Shown piece after piece: positions 10,001 to 18,190 of a stretch of 42,635 bases of DNA. The stretch spans positions 1 through 42,635 of IMG/VR virus record IMGVR_UViG_3300010403_000033; one strand, written 5' to 3'. Position 1 is the first letter of the stretch. Every line of letters begins with the position of its first letter. This stretch comes from a virus. The notes beneath the pieces were generated by a model. It had not been told where the DNA came from and searched no databases. It saw nothing but the letters and a program-made list of their open reading frames with translations. The translations under genes were made by a program, and so were the position numbers.

Positions 10001-10842
10001 CCGCTTGTATATTGAAACAGATTGTAATTAGAAATAAAGGTTCCCGTGCCGGCATTGTAAATGGCGGCATCGGTTCCTTTAATGAAAATATTATTTAAGA
10101 TTTGTTGCCCGGTGGCTTGTGGGGATCCCCCGTCACTTGGGGCCATTAAGATCCCAAAGCTTCCCCCCGTGGTCCGAATAACGTTGTGAACGTAAATCCC
10201 GTTGGTGGCACCTTTAGCATAAATGCAGGTGTATAAACCCGAAGCATTGAAGTTGAACACGTTGTTGTAAATCCTGGTGTTGGCACAAACTTTATCAACA
10301 ATCCCGTAATAGGTCCCCGAAAAATAACTGTTCCGGCAAATGTTCCCGTTGGCACCCCCACCGAATAAAACACCATGGACCGTTTGGGCCCCCACGAAGG
10401 TGGAAACAATCCGAAGATTATCTATCACATTGTTGGAAGCTGTGGATCCCCCCGTGTTGGCATCCATGCCAATCTTTATTCCGTAGCCGGTCCCGTAATT
10501 GATTGTTATAAACAGGTTAAAGAAGTTGTTATTCCCACCAGTTACGTCAAAGGCCCGGTCACTGACATTGTTAAAGGCCAGGCCGTCATAAGTCCGGAAA
10601 TTATTGGGGCTGACAATGGGGGTCGTCAAACTTACATTGCCTGTATTGATAGCCTGGAAAGTGATCCGGGTGGAATTGTTGGTGCCGTTCTTCGTGGTTG
10701 TAATCCCGGCATAACTGCCATCGTCAATTAACACCAGGTCCCCGGCCACCACCACACTTTCTGCCTTACTTAAAGTCAGAAAGGGGGAACCAATTGTTCC
10801 GGGGTTGGAATCACTGCCTGAAGTGGAAACGTAATAAGTCAT
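7057..10842 (-). CDS. Multidomain tailspike: two beta-helix modules, Ig-like and LRR domains
   Basis: A 1261-residue protein. Residues 1-365 start TYYVSTSGSDSNPGTIGSPF and form a DUF1565-like right-handed beta-helix. Residues 368-800 form a second one, starting TYWIATDGDDSNTG, with DDGWDCI (587-593) and GNGFKMGG (621-628), as in pectate-lyase family 9-like helices. A proline-rich hinge (799-810) leads to an FN3-like domain (~813-885), an Ig-like domain with TVGTPYDFTIDLPG (~895-970), and leucine-rich-repeat-like strands (about 1105-1240). The protein likely binds, and may cut, a host surface polysaccharide. No signal peptide, as expected for a virion protein. It overlaps the upstream gene by ATGA. 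Confidence 0.85.
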   Translation of the reverse strand: MTYYVSTSGSDSNPGTIGSPFLTLSKAESVVVAGDLVLIDDGSYAGITTTKNGTNNSTRITFQAINTGNVSLTTPIVSPNNFRTYDGLAFNNVSDRAFDVTGGNNNFFNLFITINYGTGYGIKIGMDANTGGSTASNNVIDNLRIVSTFVGAQTVHGVLFGGGANGNICRNSYFSGTYYGIVDKVCANTRIYNNVFNFNASGLYTCIYAKGATNGIYVHNVIRTTGGSFGILMAPSDGGSPQATGQQILNNIFIKGTDAAIYNAGTGTFISNYNLFQYTSGALVLDPAGYSTLANWQTTGHDLNSIAGTPLFTNGSTTLTELDDYMPTSGSPVVNNGTTSFRTTDAGGNGVVSVPDIGPWEYLATGNTYWIATDGDDSNTGLSISDPWLHIEKINGINLLPGDTVNIRAGTYDSYAPLFAGTNNVLINNKSGTSSAHITIQGYPPDFVGGGYVIYNCLNVARTSGGIGIHTLDCSYIDFWRISVVGPAQEVGGGSGTYAACWWIDANTSKTNVTCNICEASFSMTGFRLDNVNNHTLNNCDSHDLDDPFTGAPTGPHNNSDGFSRTGHGNTATNTVYNYCRAWNCADDGWDCIRTIGSIYYNGCWSFHNGFNAGGDSLGDGNGFKMGGTVSTDGSENASTTVVTRFVTRCLAAGNKANGFDQNNGVFLAQLYNNSSINNGLSDFKFAYYPERQIHHIFKNNASYGSSIIAGPIPSESQYWVQANNSWNGAVTIDAGDFIALSPLTELQGARNADGSLPLVSFAHLIDGSDLIDAGTLDVGLPFNGLAPDMGAFETGDPLPPPGDPPPPPVPGTITGLSIAFTLCDPAPEDGFEIQYRVFGDPDWISAGLFTDTPAVITGLSYPTGTVFEARSLNSDCICTPVTDPVDVTLPDATVGTPYDFTIDLPGTPTPPLIYTAIDVPAWLTIDIVDNLDGTFSLHFTGDPEEGTDVTVHFTVANDCATIDIDTTISSTDLSAFIYTITQTATLGPEPVRQLFIGSFDGADHDGFIDWGDGSPLEPFTLGSFLTLTFFHDYTTLGGGEGDTFTSVIYFSENLGIFAYNDVIVGEIYHQTTFWTTTLTNFFFSCTLTGVMDVATVLPPPGAAVVNIGMTGHPDSTMTTVDLSGMNANVDTFGMNAFPLVTSVTGVPSTVNGLLNFSNNPVLTSIQGVGGNLPAMTNLVLTNNPTGLTYDTINFSVLLQVSMYNNALSVSQVNAILVGLDGNGLLNGSVSLQQTPAATPTGAGATAAANLVSKGWTVTTD

Positions 10843-13466
10843 TCAATTATGGGTGTTATTGTTAATACACTGGATTCGCAACAAGGGGTGCATTCCACAC
10901 ATGCACCTGCCGGGATCAATATTCCACACGTGGAAGCCAAAATTTCAATGGCACAAAAACCTTCCCCAACCGGCACGGTGACACCTGTTTGAACCACGTT
11001 GTCACAATCAATGTAACTCACATTCGTTGCGTCTTCTGTTCCGATATTGACAAACTTCAAACACGGCACGTCTTCCGGTGGTGGTTCAGGGTTGCCCGGA
11101 TCGTCACACGTGGACGAAGGGAAAACCGTGGCCGGGGTTTGTATTAAGATGGCAAAGGCACACAAATGCAGTCCCGGATCCAGGGTTGTGAATTGTGAAA
11201 TATTGTCACAATCCACATAAGTCACATCGGAAGGCTGTGGACCCGTGTTCTGGAATCTTAAACAAGTCGGCCCAATCGGTGGTGGGGTTTCCGTGGGTGG
11301 TTCTGGAACTGGTGCCGGGGTGTTGCCTGGATCTTGCACGTCCGGGGGTTGCAGTCCGCTTGCTGGCCGTCTTATGATATTGCCTGTTAGCGTTATGGTG
11401 TTACTGGAATAGTCAACCAGGATGTTCCCTAATCGCATAAACACGTCATAATTGTCACGGGTTTCCAGCTTCATCAACTTGCCTATTTGTGCAAACTGAT
11501 TTTGGAACACCCCCAACGTGTTGAGCATTTCCGGACAAAGATCCACTTCAATATGGGCCGTCTGGTTGGATTCCTTGGACTTTAGCGGGTTGTCAATTAC
11601 ATCAAAGTAATTGGGAAACATGTTCCCATAATAGTCACCGTCAAAATATAGGGGATAGTTAAAAATATAAGGCCCTGGATTATCTTTAGAAATGTCGTTT
11701 TTGACATCATACTTCACATCCCGGGTGTTGTAATAGGGGTTCGCAATCGGAAGGGTTGTCCTTCGGACTACCTTGGCCCGGTTCATTTCCACCCCGTCCC
11801 AAAGCAAGACACGGGGGACCGTGGTTTGTTCGGCTGTCATTCGGACGGCCCCCGTGTAAATGTCGTTATTTATAAAATCGTCTTCAAACCTGTTGGCTTG
11901 TGTGGCAATTGCTGTCACGGTGGCCCAAAGGAAGGCAATGATGGCTGCCGACAAGGGAATGGTCACCAGGGAAAGATTGGATAAAAGGACGGCTGCCGAA
12001 ATGATGGCAATGATCACAATTAAAATCATGGCCCCAAACTTCCCGTCCTGGATCAAAAGACGGGTGTAGTCCTTAGATCTTCCGTCCCTCAAAAATCCCG
12101 TGGCTCCAAAGTCAAAAATTCTTTGAAGTTCCCCTTCCAACATGGGGTTGTTGCCGGTTTCATCAAAACCTATTGCCTCACTGTAAAGAGCATTAATTTC
12201 CTGGCTGGCTTCGTCCACTGGATCCGTCTGGTATTTATATTCCCCGTATGCAGGTCGTTTATTGCCGTTAAAAGTATAGCGCAAATGATAAAACGGCACG
12301 GCATCCGGCAACGTAAAATCATAAATGGGGGCCAGTTGAATAAGATCTTTTTTATAGGCAAAGACAATCTTACTTTGGGGGGTCACGTACCATTCAGCAT
12401 TGAATAAAACTTTCAATTTATCTAGTAGGTCAGGAACGGTGATCAACCACCGGTTTTCATAGTGGAAAGTCAGGGCCGGGGAAGTAATGGCATCCGCTTC
12501 ACTTTCATGCATTTCACCCGACCGGGGAAACAGTAAACAAAGGTTTTCCCATTCCCTTCCCGTATCAAAAACGGTATCCATCGTCATGCCACACTTCAGG
12601 GCCACGTTTTCAATGTAGGTGTGAATGAAGGGGGCCTCAATGAACCGGTTTAAATTCATGATCCGTCTTGCATCTTCATTGGGACTTGGTGCATCCGTTA
12701 TCCAGTCAATCAAAAACCCAAGGGGGAAGATCCCGTTTTTCACCCCATGAAAGAACATCATTAAAGCCATCCGGGCTGACTGGACCAAACGGGGACGGGG
12801 TTCAATGGCTGCCAGGAACGTGGGGTGTTCTTTGGTACTGGTCCCGTCTTTATTGAACCACCGTTGCCAATCATCCACTATCGGTGTCTTATGGATACAA
12901 TGCCAAATTAAATCCTGTTCCCGAAGTTTGACATGCACCTGGCAGGGTTCATCCTGGGGGGCATAGTCCAAATTGTCTGCTTTGATTTCAAATAGCCGGT
13001 AATTCCCGGCAGGGTCACCGGTGGGGCCCACGTTCCCCCGTGCAATAAGATCGATTATTTTAACCTCCACACAATTAATGACCTGGTAATCGAATAGAAT
13101 CAACCAATCATGGACGAATTGAAAAGCTTTGTCAATCAAAAGAAGGTTAGCCGTTAAACCTTTATCATAGTTGCTGCCCTGTTCGGAAGTTTCACTGTTC
13201 TTCGTGTCCCCCTGGTTGGTTTTATCCCACGTAAAGGACATTTTTTCTTCTTCTTCAATGTAGTTGCTTAGATCATACCAACCATCAACGGGTTCAATCC
13301 CCATGAAGGGGGTGGTGTTGTCCACGTCCCCGGCAATATACATGGCGGCCCCCGTGCCAGGGTCGGCAGTAACAATGACGTTAATTAGTGGATCATCCGG
13401 GGTGGGGAAGTTAGCCTGGTTTTGTCTTCGCCTAAAGAAGATTTGAAAACGTCCGTTGAGGATCAT
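10839..13466 (-). CDS. Baseplate/tail-tip-like protein with hydrophobic segment and Cys repeats
   Basis: An 875-residue protein directly after the tape measure gene (ATGA overlap), the usual place of distal tail or tail-associated proteins. Residues 1-450 are mixed alpha/beta. Residues 478-522 are strongly hydrophobic, enough for two membrane spans. From 700 a Pro/Thr-rich linker leads to two copies of a Cys module: CLRFQNTG...VTYVDCDNISQ (735-787) and CLKFVNIG...VSYIDCDNVVQ (802-852), followed by CVECTPCC. The repeats could be surface-exposed binding modules. The hydrophobic stretch might insert into the host membrane at DNA entry; this is inference. Confidence 0.75.
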   Translation of the reverse strand: MILNGRFQIFFRRRQNQANFPTPDDPLINVIVTADPGTGAAMYIAGDVDNTTPFMGIEPVDGWYDLSNYIEEEEKMSFTWDKTNQGDTKNSETSEQGSNYDKGLTANLLLIDKAFQFVHDWLILFDYQVINCVEVKIIDLIARGNVGPTGDPAGNYRLFEIKADNLDYAPQDEPCQVHVKLREQDLIWHCIHKTPIVDDWQRWFNKDGTSTKEHPTFLAAIEPRPRLVQSARMALMMFFHGVKNGIFPLGFLIDWITDAPSPNEDARRIMNLNRFIEAPFIHTYIENVALKCGMTMDTVFDTGREWENLCLLFPRSGEMHESEADAITSPALTFHYENRWLITVPDLLDKLKVLFNAEWYVTPQSKIVFAYKKDLIQLAPIYDFTLPDAVPFYHLRYTFNGNKRPAYGEYKYQTDPVDEASQEINALYSEAIGFDETGNNPMLEGELQRIFDFGATGFLRDGRSKDYTRLLIQDGKFGAMILIVIIAIISAAVLLSNLSLVTIPLSAAIIAFLWATVTAIATQANRFEDDFINNDIYTGAVRMTAEQTTVPRVLLWDGVEMNRAKVVRRTTLPIANPYYNTRDVKYDVKNDISKDNPGPYIFNYPLYFDGDYYGNMFPNYFDVIDNPLKSKESNQTAHIEVDLCPEMLNTLGVFQNQFAQIGKLMKLETRDNYDVFMRLGNILVDYSSNTITLTGNIIRRPASGLQPPDVQDPGNTPAPVPEPPTETPPPIGPTCLRFQNTGPQPSDVTYVDCDNISQFTTLDPGLHLCAFAILIQTPATVFPSSTCDDPGNPEPPPEDVPCLKFVNIGTEDATNVSYIDCDNVVQTGVTVPVGEGFCAIEILASTCGILIPAGACVECTPCCESSVLTITPIIE

Positions 13467-16400
13467 GATTTTAAGTCAATTTTCTTTTGTTCAATGCCTT
13501 GCATTAACATGGCAGTGACCCCATGTTTGTCAAAGGTGAAATCAAATTTGAAAGCTTTTAAAAGTCGGTTGTTTTCCCGTTGCAGTTCCACGTTTTCCTT
13601 CAGGACCCGAATTTGTTCGGCCAACATGCCCTTCATTTCCGTGTTGGTGGCTGTCGCATGTTCCAACCTTCGGATGTTCACCACCGGCACGTCCGGACGG
13701 GCATACTTCAAGACGGTTTCCGTGGTCGTCTGCATGCCGTTTCGGGTGTTGTTCACTTCCCTGGTCAGTTGCCGGGAAACCTCCACCAACCGTTCCAACT
13801 TAGTTTGCCCCGTTTCAGTCTTGGTGTTTTCCTTCACAAACTGATTGACCAGGACCGGATCAATCCGCTTTTCCAGGACGGCATGAATGGTTTCTTGATA
13901 GTCCCGGTTCGTTTTCAGGAAGGTTTCCTGGTGGAAGTAGTTGGCCACCCGGTCCCGTTCAACCTGGTTGACTTTATCTGCATACCGTTCCAGGATCCGG
14001 GTTGAACTATTATCTGAAGTAGCCACTTCTTTCACCTTGTTGGTCAATCGTTCCACAAAGTCCGGCACCACCCGTTGAATAACTTGTTCCGGGTGGGGCA
14101 AGGTGGCCAGGTTGTTGACCACCCGTTGAACGGTTTTTTTAAGATCCACGTGTTCATTGTTGATGTATTGGATCAACTGCCGTTGGGTCACGGGGTTGGA
14201 CATGACTTCCCGTAACTGCCGTTCCACCAGTTTTTCAAACACGGGCAAGGGGGTGTTCCGGTAAAATTCCCGGATGGTGGATTGCAGGTTTTTTACGTCT
14301 GCATGCTCTAAAGTTTTATTTTCAATGTTGTTTCTCAATTCTTTGGAAATCAGTGGAACTAAATGGCTGGCCATTTCCTTGTTGTAAAGTTTTTCAGTCA
14401 GGATCTTTTCCACGTTTTCCACATGATGTTCATCCATGACCCTGCTTAATTCCCGGACCACTTCACGGGTCTTGGAATCCATAACCCGTTCATTCATCCC
14501 ACGGGCAAATTCTTTCACCGTGTTCACCACGTCCTTTTCAAACTTCCGTTCCGTCATTTTATTGATTTCCGGTAAATCCTTCCGGGGTGTGGGGGTTGTT
14601 GCCTGGATCCGTTCCGTTAGCTTTTCCAGGATGTAAGGCACCACCACCCGGCTGTCTTGCACGTTCAACCGGTCAGTCAATTGTTCCCGGATCATCTGCA
14701 TGCTGTCCTTTGTGTCCCTGGTTTCCACAAGACTGGCCAGGTTTTCCACCAGTTTGTCACTTTCCCTTTCATGGAACGTCCGTCTGAATCTTCGGGTCAT
14801 GAACCGTTCTGTGATCCGGTCACTGAAGCTTTCCAACACATGGTTCACTTCCTTCAAGTTGGTGGTGACGTTGGATGATTCCTTGGTGTTCACCCGGTCC
14901 GTAATCAGTTTCATGATTTGAGGAACCAAGACAGGCCGGGTTTCCAGTTTAGACTGAAGGAAACGTTCCACGTGAAATAAGATTTCCTTCTTGTCCTGGT
15001 TGTTCTGGATCCGGGAAGAAACCATTTCTGTTATTTCCCGGACCAGGTTCCTTTCTTGAAGTTTGGCTTCCCTGGTTTGGCTGTAAATCTTTTCTTGGAA
15101 ATGTTCCCTGTCCTTAAAATGTCGTTCCTGAACCCCTTTTAAGACCGTTTCCGGGACCCGTTCTGTTTGCTTCCCCTCTTTCCAAATTTCCTTTTGGTGT
15201 AAATTTTGCCCCGTTAGCGTCTGCCTGACAAAAGAATTCAGGATTTCCGGGGAAACCTTACGGTTGTGGATGGCAGACAACGTGGCAAAGTAATCTTTGT
15301 TTTCTCTGGCTGTCACCACTCTTTCCCCGGCCGTTAACCGGGCAGGAACCGTGTCAATCCCTGGTTTATTCCCCCCAAGTGTGACTTCTTCCGTTCCCTT
15401 ATAAAAGTTGGCCACCGGTGGTTGAAGACTTTGAACAAACTGGAAGGCTGCCGTAATGGCCCCAATGACCGCAATCCCGGCAGCAATGGCCGCAAAGGGG
15501 GCGGCAGGGCCGGACGTGCTGGCCGCTTGTGCAATGGCAGAAACCGTGGCCACCAGGGCATTCGATAACACCAAAGCAGAATTGATGGCCTGTTGCTTCC
15601 TGGCTGAAGCTTCCCTTTTAAGTTCCAATTGATCCAAACGGTCCTGTTCTTCATTTAAGAATTCAGCGTTCCCCCGTTCTGCAATCCGGGTGGCTTCTTC
15701 CACCCGCTTTTTTTGCAGGTTTATAGATTGATCCAGGGACTTTTGTTCTTGGGCATTGAGTTGCTGCCAAAATCCAATAACCGACCCCAACACCTGTTGA
15801 ACCGATTGGGCATATTTCACCAAATTTTCTGTCCGTTTCTTCAGTGGATCTTCTTTTTGTTGTTCGGTGTTGCTGTCAATGGCTGCAATTTGGTCTTTGA
15901 TTTCCCTGGCTTGTGCCCGTAATTGTGCAAGCTGTTCCGGGTCGGTGGTCGCATTGATCCGGACGTTGATTTGTTGAAGATCCGCTTCCAGTTCTGCTTT
16001 ACGAATTTGATCCCTTTCCGCTTTTTGTTGTTTCAAAAGGGCCGTGATGTTTTCCTGAAACTTCTTGTAACTGATTGTCCCGGCTGCCAGGGCATCTTTT
16101 TCTTTCACTATCCGGGCCGCAATGTTCACGTCCACTTCCGTCAACTGTTCTTCAAAGAATTCATTGGAATCTTTGACCGTTTTCTGGAAAGTTTTAAAAG
16201 CATTGTCGGATAAATCCTGGTTCTTTTTTACTTCGGCCTGGTCTGCCAAGTCCCCGAAAATTAACCGGATCCCAAACTTTTTGCGCTGTGCAATGGCCGG
16301 ATCCAATCCCTGTTTCACGTCTTCGTCCACCTGTTTGATCAAATTGGCTTCCGCTTTCCTTAGATTGGAAAGGGTGTTTAAATACCCCTGCTCAATTTGC

Positions 16401-17998
16401 TGTTTCTCCCTTTCATTATCATCCCGGATGTTGGCAATTCGTTTGTTGGCTTCATCAATTCGGGCCCCTTCAATGGCATCATTCAGTTTGTCATTTAGAT
16501 CCTGGACTTTCCGTCTGAATTCTTCCAGGGCTTGTTCTTGTTGATCTTTAGTAAGACCGGTTAACAAATCTTTGAGAAAGTCATGTTGTTTTTTCGTTAA
16601 CTGTTCGTGGGATTTAGGGTCCAGAAATTTGTCAAGGTCCAACAGTTGTTTTCCCAATGCAGATTGAAAACTGCCAATAATATTTTCTTCGGAAGGGAAT
16701 TTTTGTGCATTGAATTGTTTGACGGCATCCTGGATCCTGGTCAATTCCCGAAGAAAGACATTGACCGGGGCATTTTTATCTTGGGCAGATTTGGTCACAC
16801 TTCCAGGGGTGAATAAATCCTTCAAAGCATTGGTGACATCATCCAAATTCTTTTTGGCTTTTTGCCCTTCAGAAAATGTATTGAACAAACCCTTCAGTTC
16901 ATCTTCAGTCAGGCCCACCGATTTGGCAAAGCTGTCAATCAATTCTTGGTCTTCCTTCCTTATGGGGTTGGCCACGGCCCCGGCAGTTGCCCCCCGGATC
17001 ACAATTCTATTTTTATTCGCCCGGTCTTCCAACTGACCAAACAACTTTAAATTCCCTTCCAACAAAGTTTGTGTTTGTCCCAACTGTTGGGCTGCAAGAC
17101 GAATTTGTAAATCTGCCTTCAGGAAGGGTTCGGCCACTTTTTGAATTTCCACCACGGCAGCATTGGCCAAAGCCACTTGAATCAACTTTTCCTTTTGATC
17201 ATCCAACAATTTGTTGATGGTGGTAATGTTGTTGATTTGGGTGGTGTCAATTTGGTTTTTTTGGTCGGCTGTTTCATTGAATTCTTTGGCCACACGTAAC
17301 CGTTCTTTTTCCGGAACGGACAAATCCGTTAATACTTTACGGTATGCTTCCAGTTTAACGACTTGCCCCGCCACACTTTTGGCAGCATTTTCCACCACGT
17401 CTTTTTGGGCCTTTTGCTTTTTTTCAAAGGCATCCAAATTCTGAATGGATTCCAATAGTTGTTGACCAAATTTGATTAAGGCCGGAAGGGCTTCCGCAAT
17501 TAGGGCCCCCACAAAACCACTGACCAACCCAAATGCCGCTTCCGTGACAAAGGTCCTTAATCTTCCCACTGCTTCCCCGGCCAACCGGGTGACGGATGTG
17601 AATTTTCCAATTTCTTCCCGTGCTGACCGGTTGTTTCTGACCGTTTCATTGATTTCCTTGTTGTAAAGGGCTGCCCCTTTTTGAAGAACGACCTGTTGAA
17701 CGTTGGCTTCCTTTAGGGCCGTGGACAGTTCTTTTTCCCTGGCAGTCAGGACGGCAATTTGATCCGACAATTCTTTGACTTTCTTCGGATCTCCCGCTTT
17801 GGTGGCTGCATCCAAAGCTTTTTGAGTTTCGGCCAGTTCCTTTTGATTATCATCCAGGGCCTTATTTAACCGGGCTTGTTCTTCCCGGACTTCTTTCATT
17901 CCTTGCTTCAATTCTGCAAGCTTCACCACCACTTCATTCACACCATCCATTATTGGCTTGCCGTCAAATTCGGCCCCGAATAAAACATTTTCTGCCAT
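13463..17998 (-). CDS. Tail tape measure protein
   Basis: At 1511 residues, the longest gene in the window. Residues 1-160 and 190-790 are charged coiled coil rich in Lys, Glu and Gln. Hydrophobic stretches lie at ~156-178 and ~805-858 (Ala-rich, SAIAQAASTSGPAAPFAAIA). Next comes PGIDTVPARLTAGERVVT, a motif common near the end of tape measure proteins. Unusually, another ~600 charged residues follow, and the segment after the motif (ENKDYFATLSAIHNRKVSPE) has a second diverged copy near 1357-1395 (TNRDYQETIHAVLEKRIDPV). At about 1.5 angstrom per residue the tail would be roughly 220 nm. It follows the chaperone genes, as expected. Confidence 0.92.
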   Translation of the reverse strand: MAENVLFGAEFDGKPIMDGVNEVVVKLAELKQGMKEVREEQARLNKALDDNQKELAETQKALDAATKAGDPKKVKELSDQIAVLTAREKELSTALKEANVQQVVLQKGAALYNKEINETVRNNRSAREEIGKFTSVTRLAGEAVGRLRTFVTEAAFGLVSGFVGALIAEALPALIKFGQQLLESIQNLDAFEKKQKAQKDVVENAAKSVAGQVVKLEAYRKVLTDLSVPEKERLRVAKEFNETADQKNQIDTTQINNITTINKLLDDQKEKLIQVALANAAVVEIQKVAEPFLKADLQIRLAAQQLGQTQTLLEGNLKLFGQLEDRANKNRIVIRGATAGAVANPIRKEDQELIDSFAKSVGLTEDELKGLFNTFSEGQKAKKNLDDVTNALKDLFTPGSVTKSAQDKNAPVNVFLRELTRIQDAVKQFNAQKFPSEENIIGSFQSALGKQLLDLDKFLDPKSHEQLTKKQHDFLKDLLTGLTKDQQEQALEEFRRKVQDLNDKLNDAIEGARIDEANKRIANIRDDNEREKQQIEQGYLNTLSNLRKAEANLIKQVDEDVKQGLDPAIAQRKKFGIRLIFGDLADQAEVKKNQDLSDNAFKTFQKTVKDSNEFFEEQLTEVDVNIAARIVKEKDALAAGTISYKKFQENITALLKQQKAERDQIRKAELEADLQQINVRINATTDPEQLAQLRAQAREIKDQIAAIDSNTEQQKEDPLKKRTENLVKYAQSVQQVLGSVIGFWQQLNAQEQKSLDQSINLQKKRVEEATRIAERGNAEFLNEEQDRLDQLELKREASARKQQAINSALVLSNALVATVSAIAQAASTSGPAAPFAAIAAGIAVIGAITAAFQFVQSLQPPVANFYKGTEEVTLGGNKPGIDTVPARLTAGERVVTARENKDYFATLSAIHNRKVSPEILNSFVRQTLTGQNLHQKEIWKEGKQTERVPETVLKGVQERHFKDREHFQEKIYSQTREAKLQERNLVREITEMVSSRIQNNQDKKEILFHVERFLQSKLETRPVLVPQIMKLITDRVNTKESSNVTTNLKEVNHVLESFSDRITERFMTRRFRRTFHERESDKLVENLASLVETRDTKDSMQMIREQLTDRLNVQDSRVVVPYILEKLTERIQATTPTPRKDLPEINKMTERKFEKDVVNTVKEFARGMNERVMDSKTREVVRELSRVMDEHHVENVEKILTEKLYNKEMASHLVPLISKELRNNIENKTLEHADVKNLQSTIREFYRNTPLPVFEKLVERQLREVMSNPVTQRQLIQYINNEHVDLKKTVQRVVNNLATLPHPEQVIQRVVPDFVERLTNKVKEVATSDNSSTRILERYADKVNQVERDRVANYFHQETFLKTNRDYQETIHAVLEKRIDPVLVNQFVKENTKTETGQTKLERLVEVSRQLTREVNNTRNGMQTTTETVLKYARPDVPVVNIRRLEHATATNTEMKGMLAEQIRVLKENVELQRENNRLLKAFKFDFTFDKHGVTAMLMQGIEQKKIDLKS

Positions 17999-18057
17999 AA
18001 AATCTTAGTTTGAAAAAGTGACCAGGTAGGCAATAATTGTAAGACAAAAGAATAAAA

Positions 18058-18089
18058 AAAACCTGACAACTTGGAAAAGGTCAGGTTTT
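18058..18089 (-). terminator. Rho-independent terminator between chaperone and tape measure genes
   Basis: Perfect 10-bp inverted repeat AAAACCTGAC / GTCAGGTTTT with a 12-base loop. On the minus strand the second arm runs into a stretch of eight T in total. It should stop most transcription from the chaperone genes before the tape measure gene, so the tape measure would rely on readthrough or its own promoter. Confidence 0.75.
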
Positions 18090-18129
18090 AATCACAAAGG
18101 ACGGTTGAGGATATTAAGACCTGACCAAA

Positions 18130-18180
18130 TTAATATTTTGGCTTTGGCCTTGGTTTTGGTTTTTTTACAGATGTGTGCAT
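18130..18180 (-). other. 16-codon basic micro-ORF, uncertain
   Basis: An open frame reading MHTSVKKPKPRPKPKY, 10 bases downstream of the frameshifted chaperone stop and 40 bases before a terminator. The Lys/Pro content is striking but the frame is too short to be convincing. The gap 17999-18190 otherwise holds only the terminator at 18058-18089. Confidence 0.2.
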
Positions 18181-18190
18181 AACTGGTGAT

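Noticed and set aside
13422-14005. Plus-strand open frames of about 140 codons opposite the tape measure gene
   Set aside because: Antisense to a long coiled-coil coding region; low-complexity translation with many Phe, Pro and Ser and no start signal.
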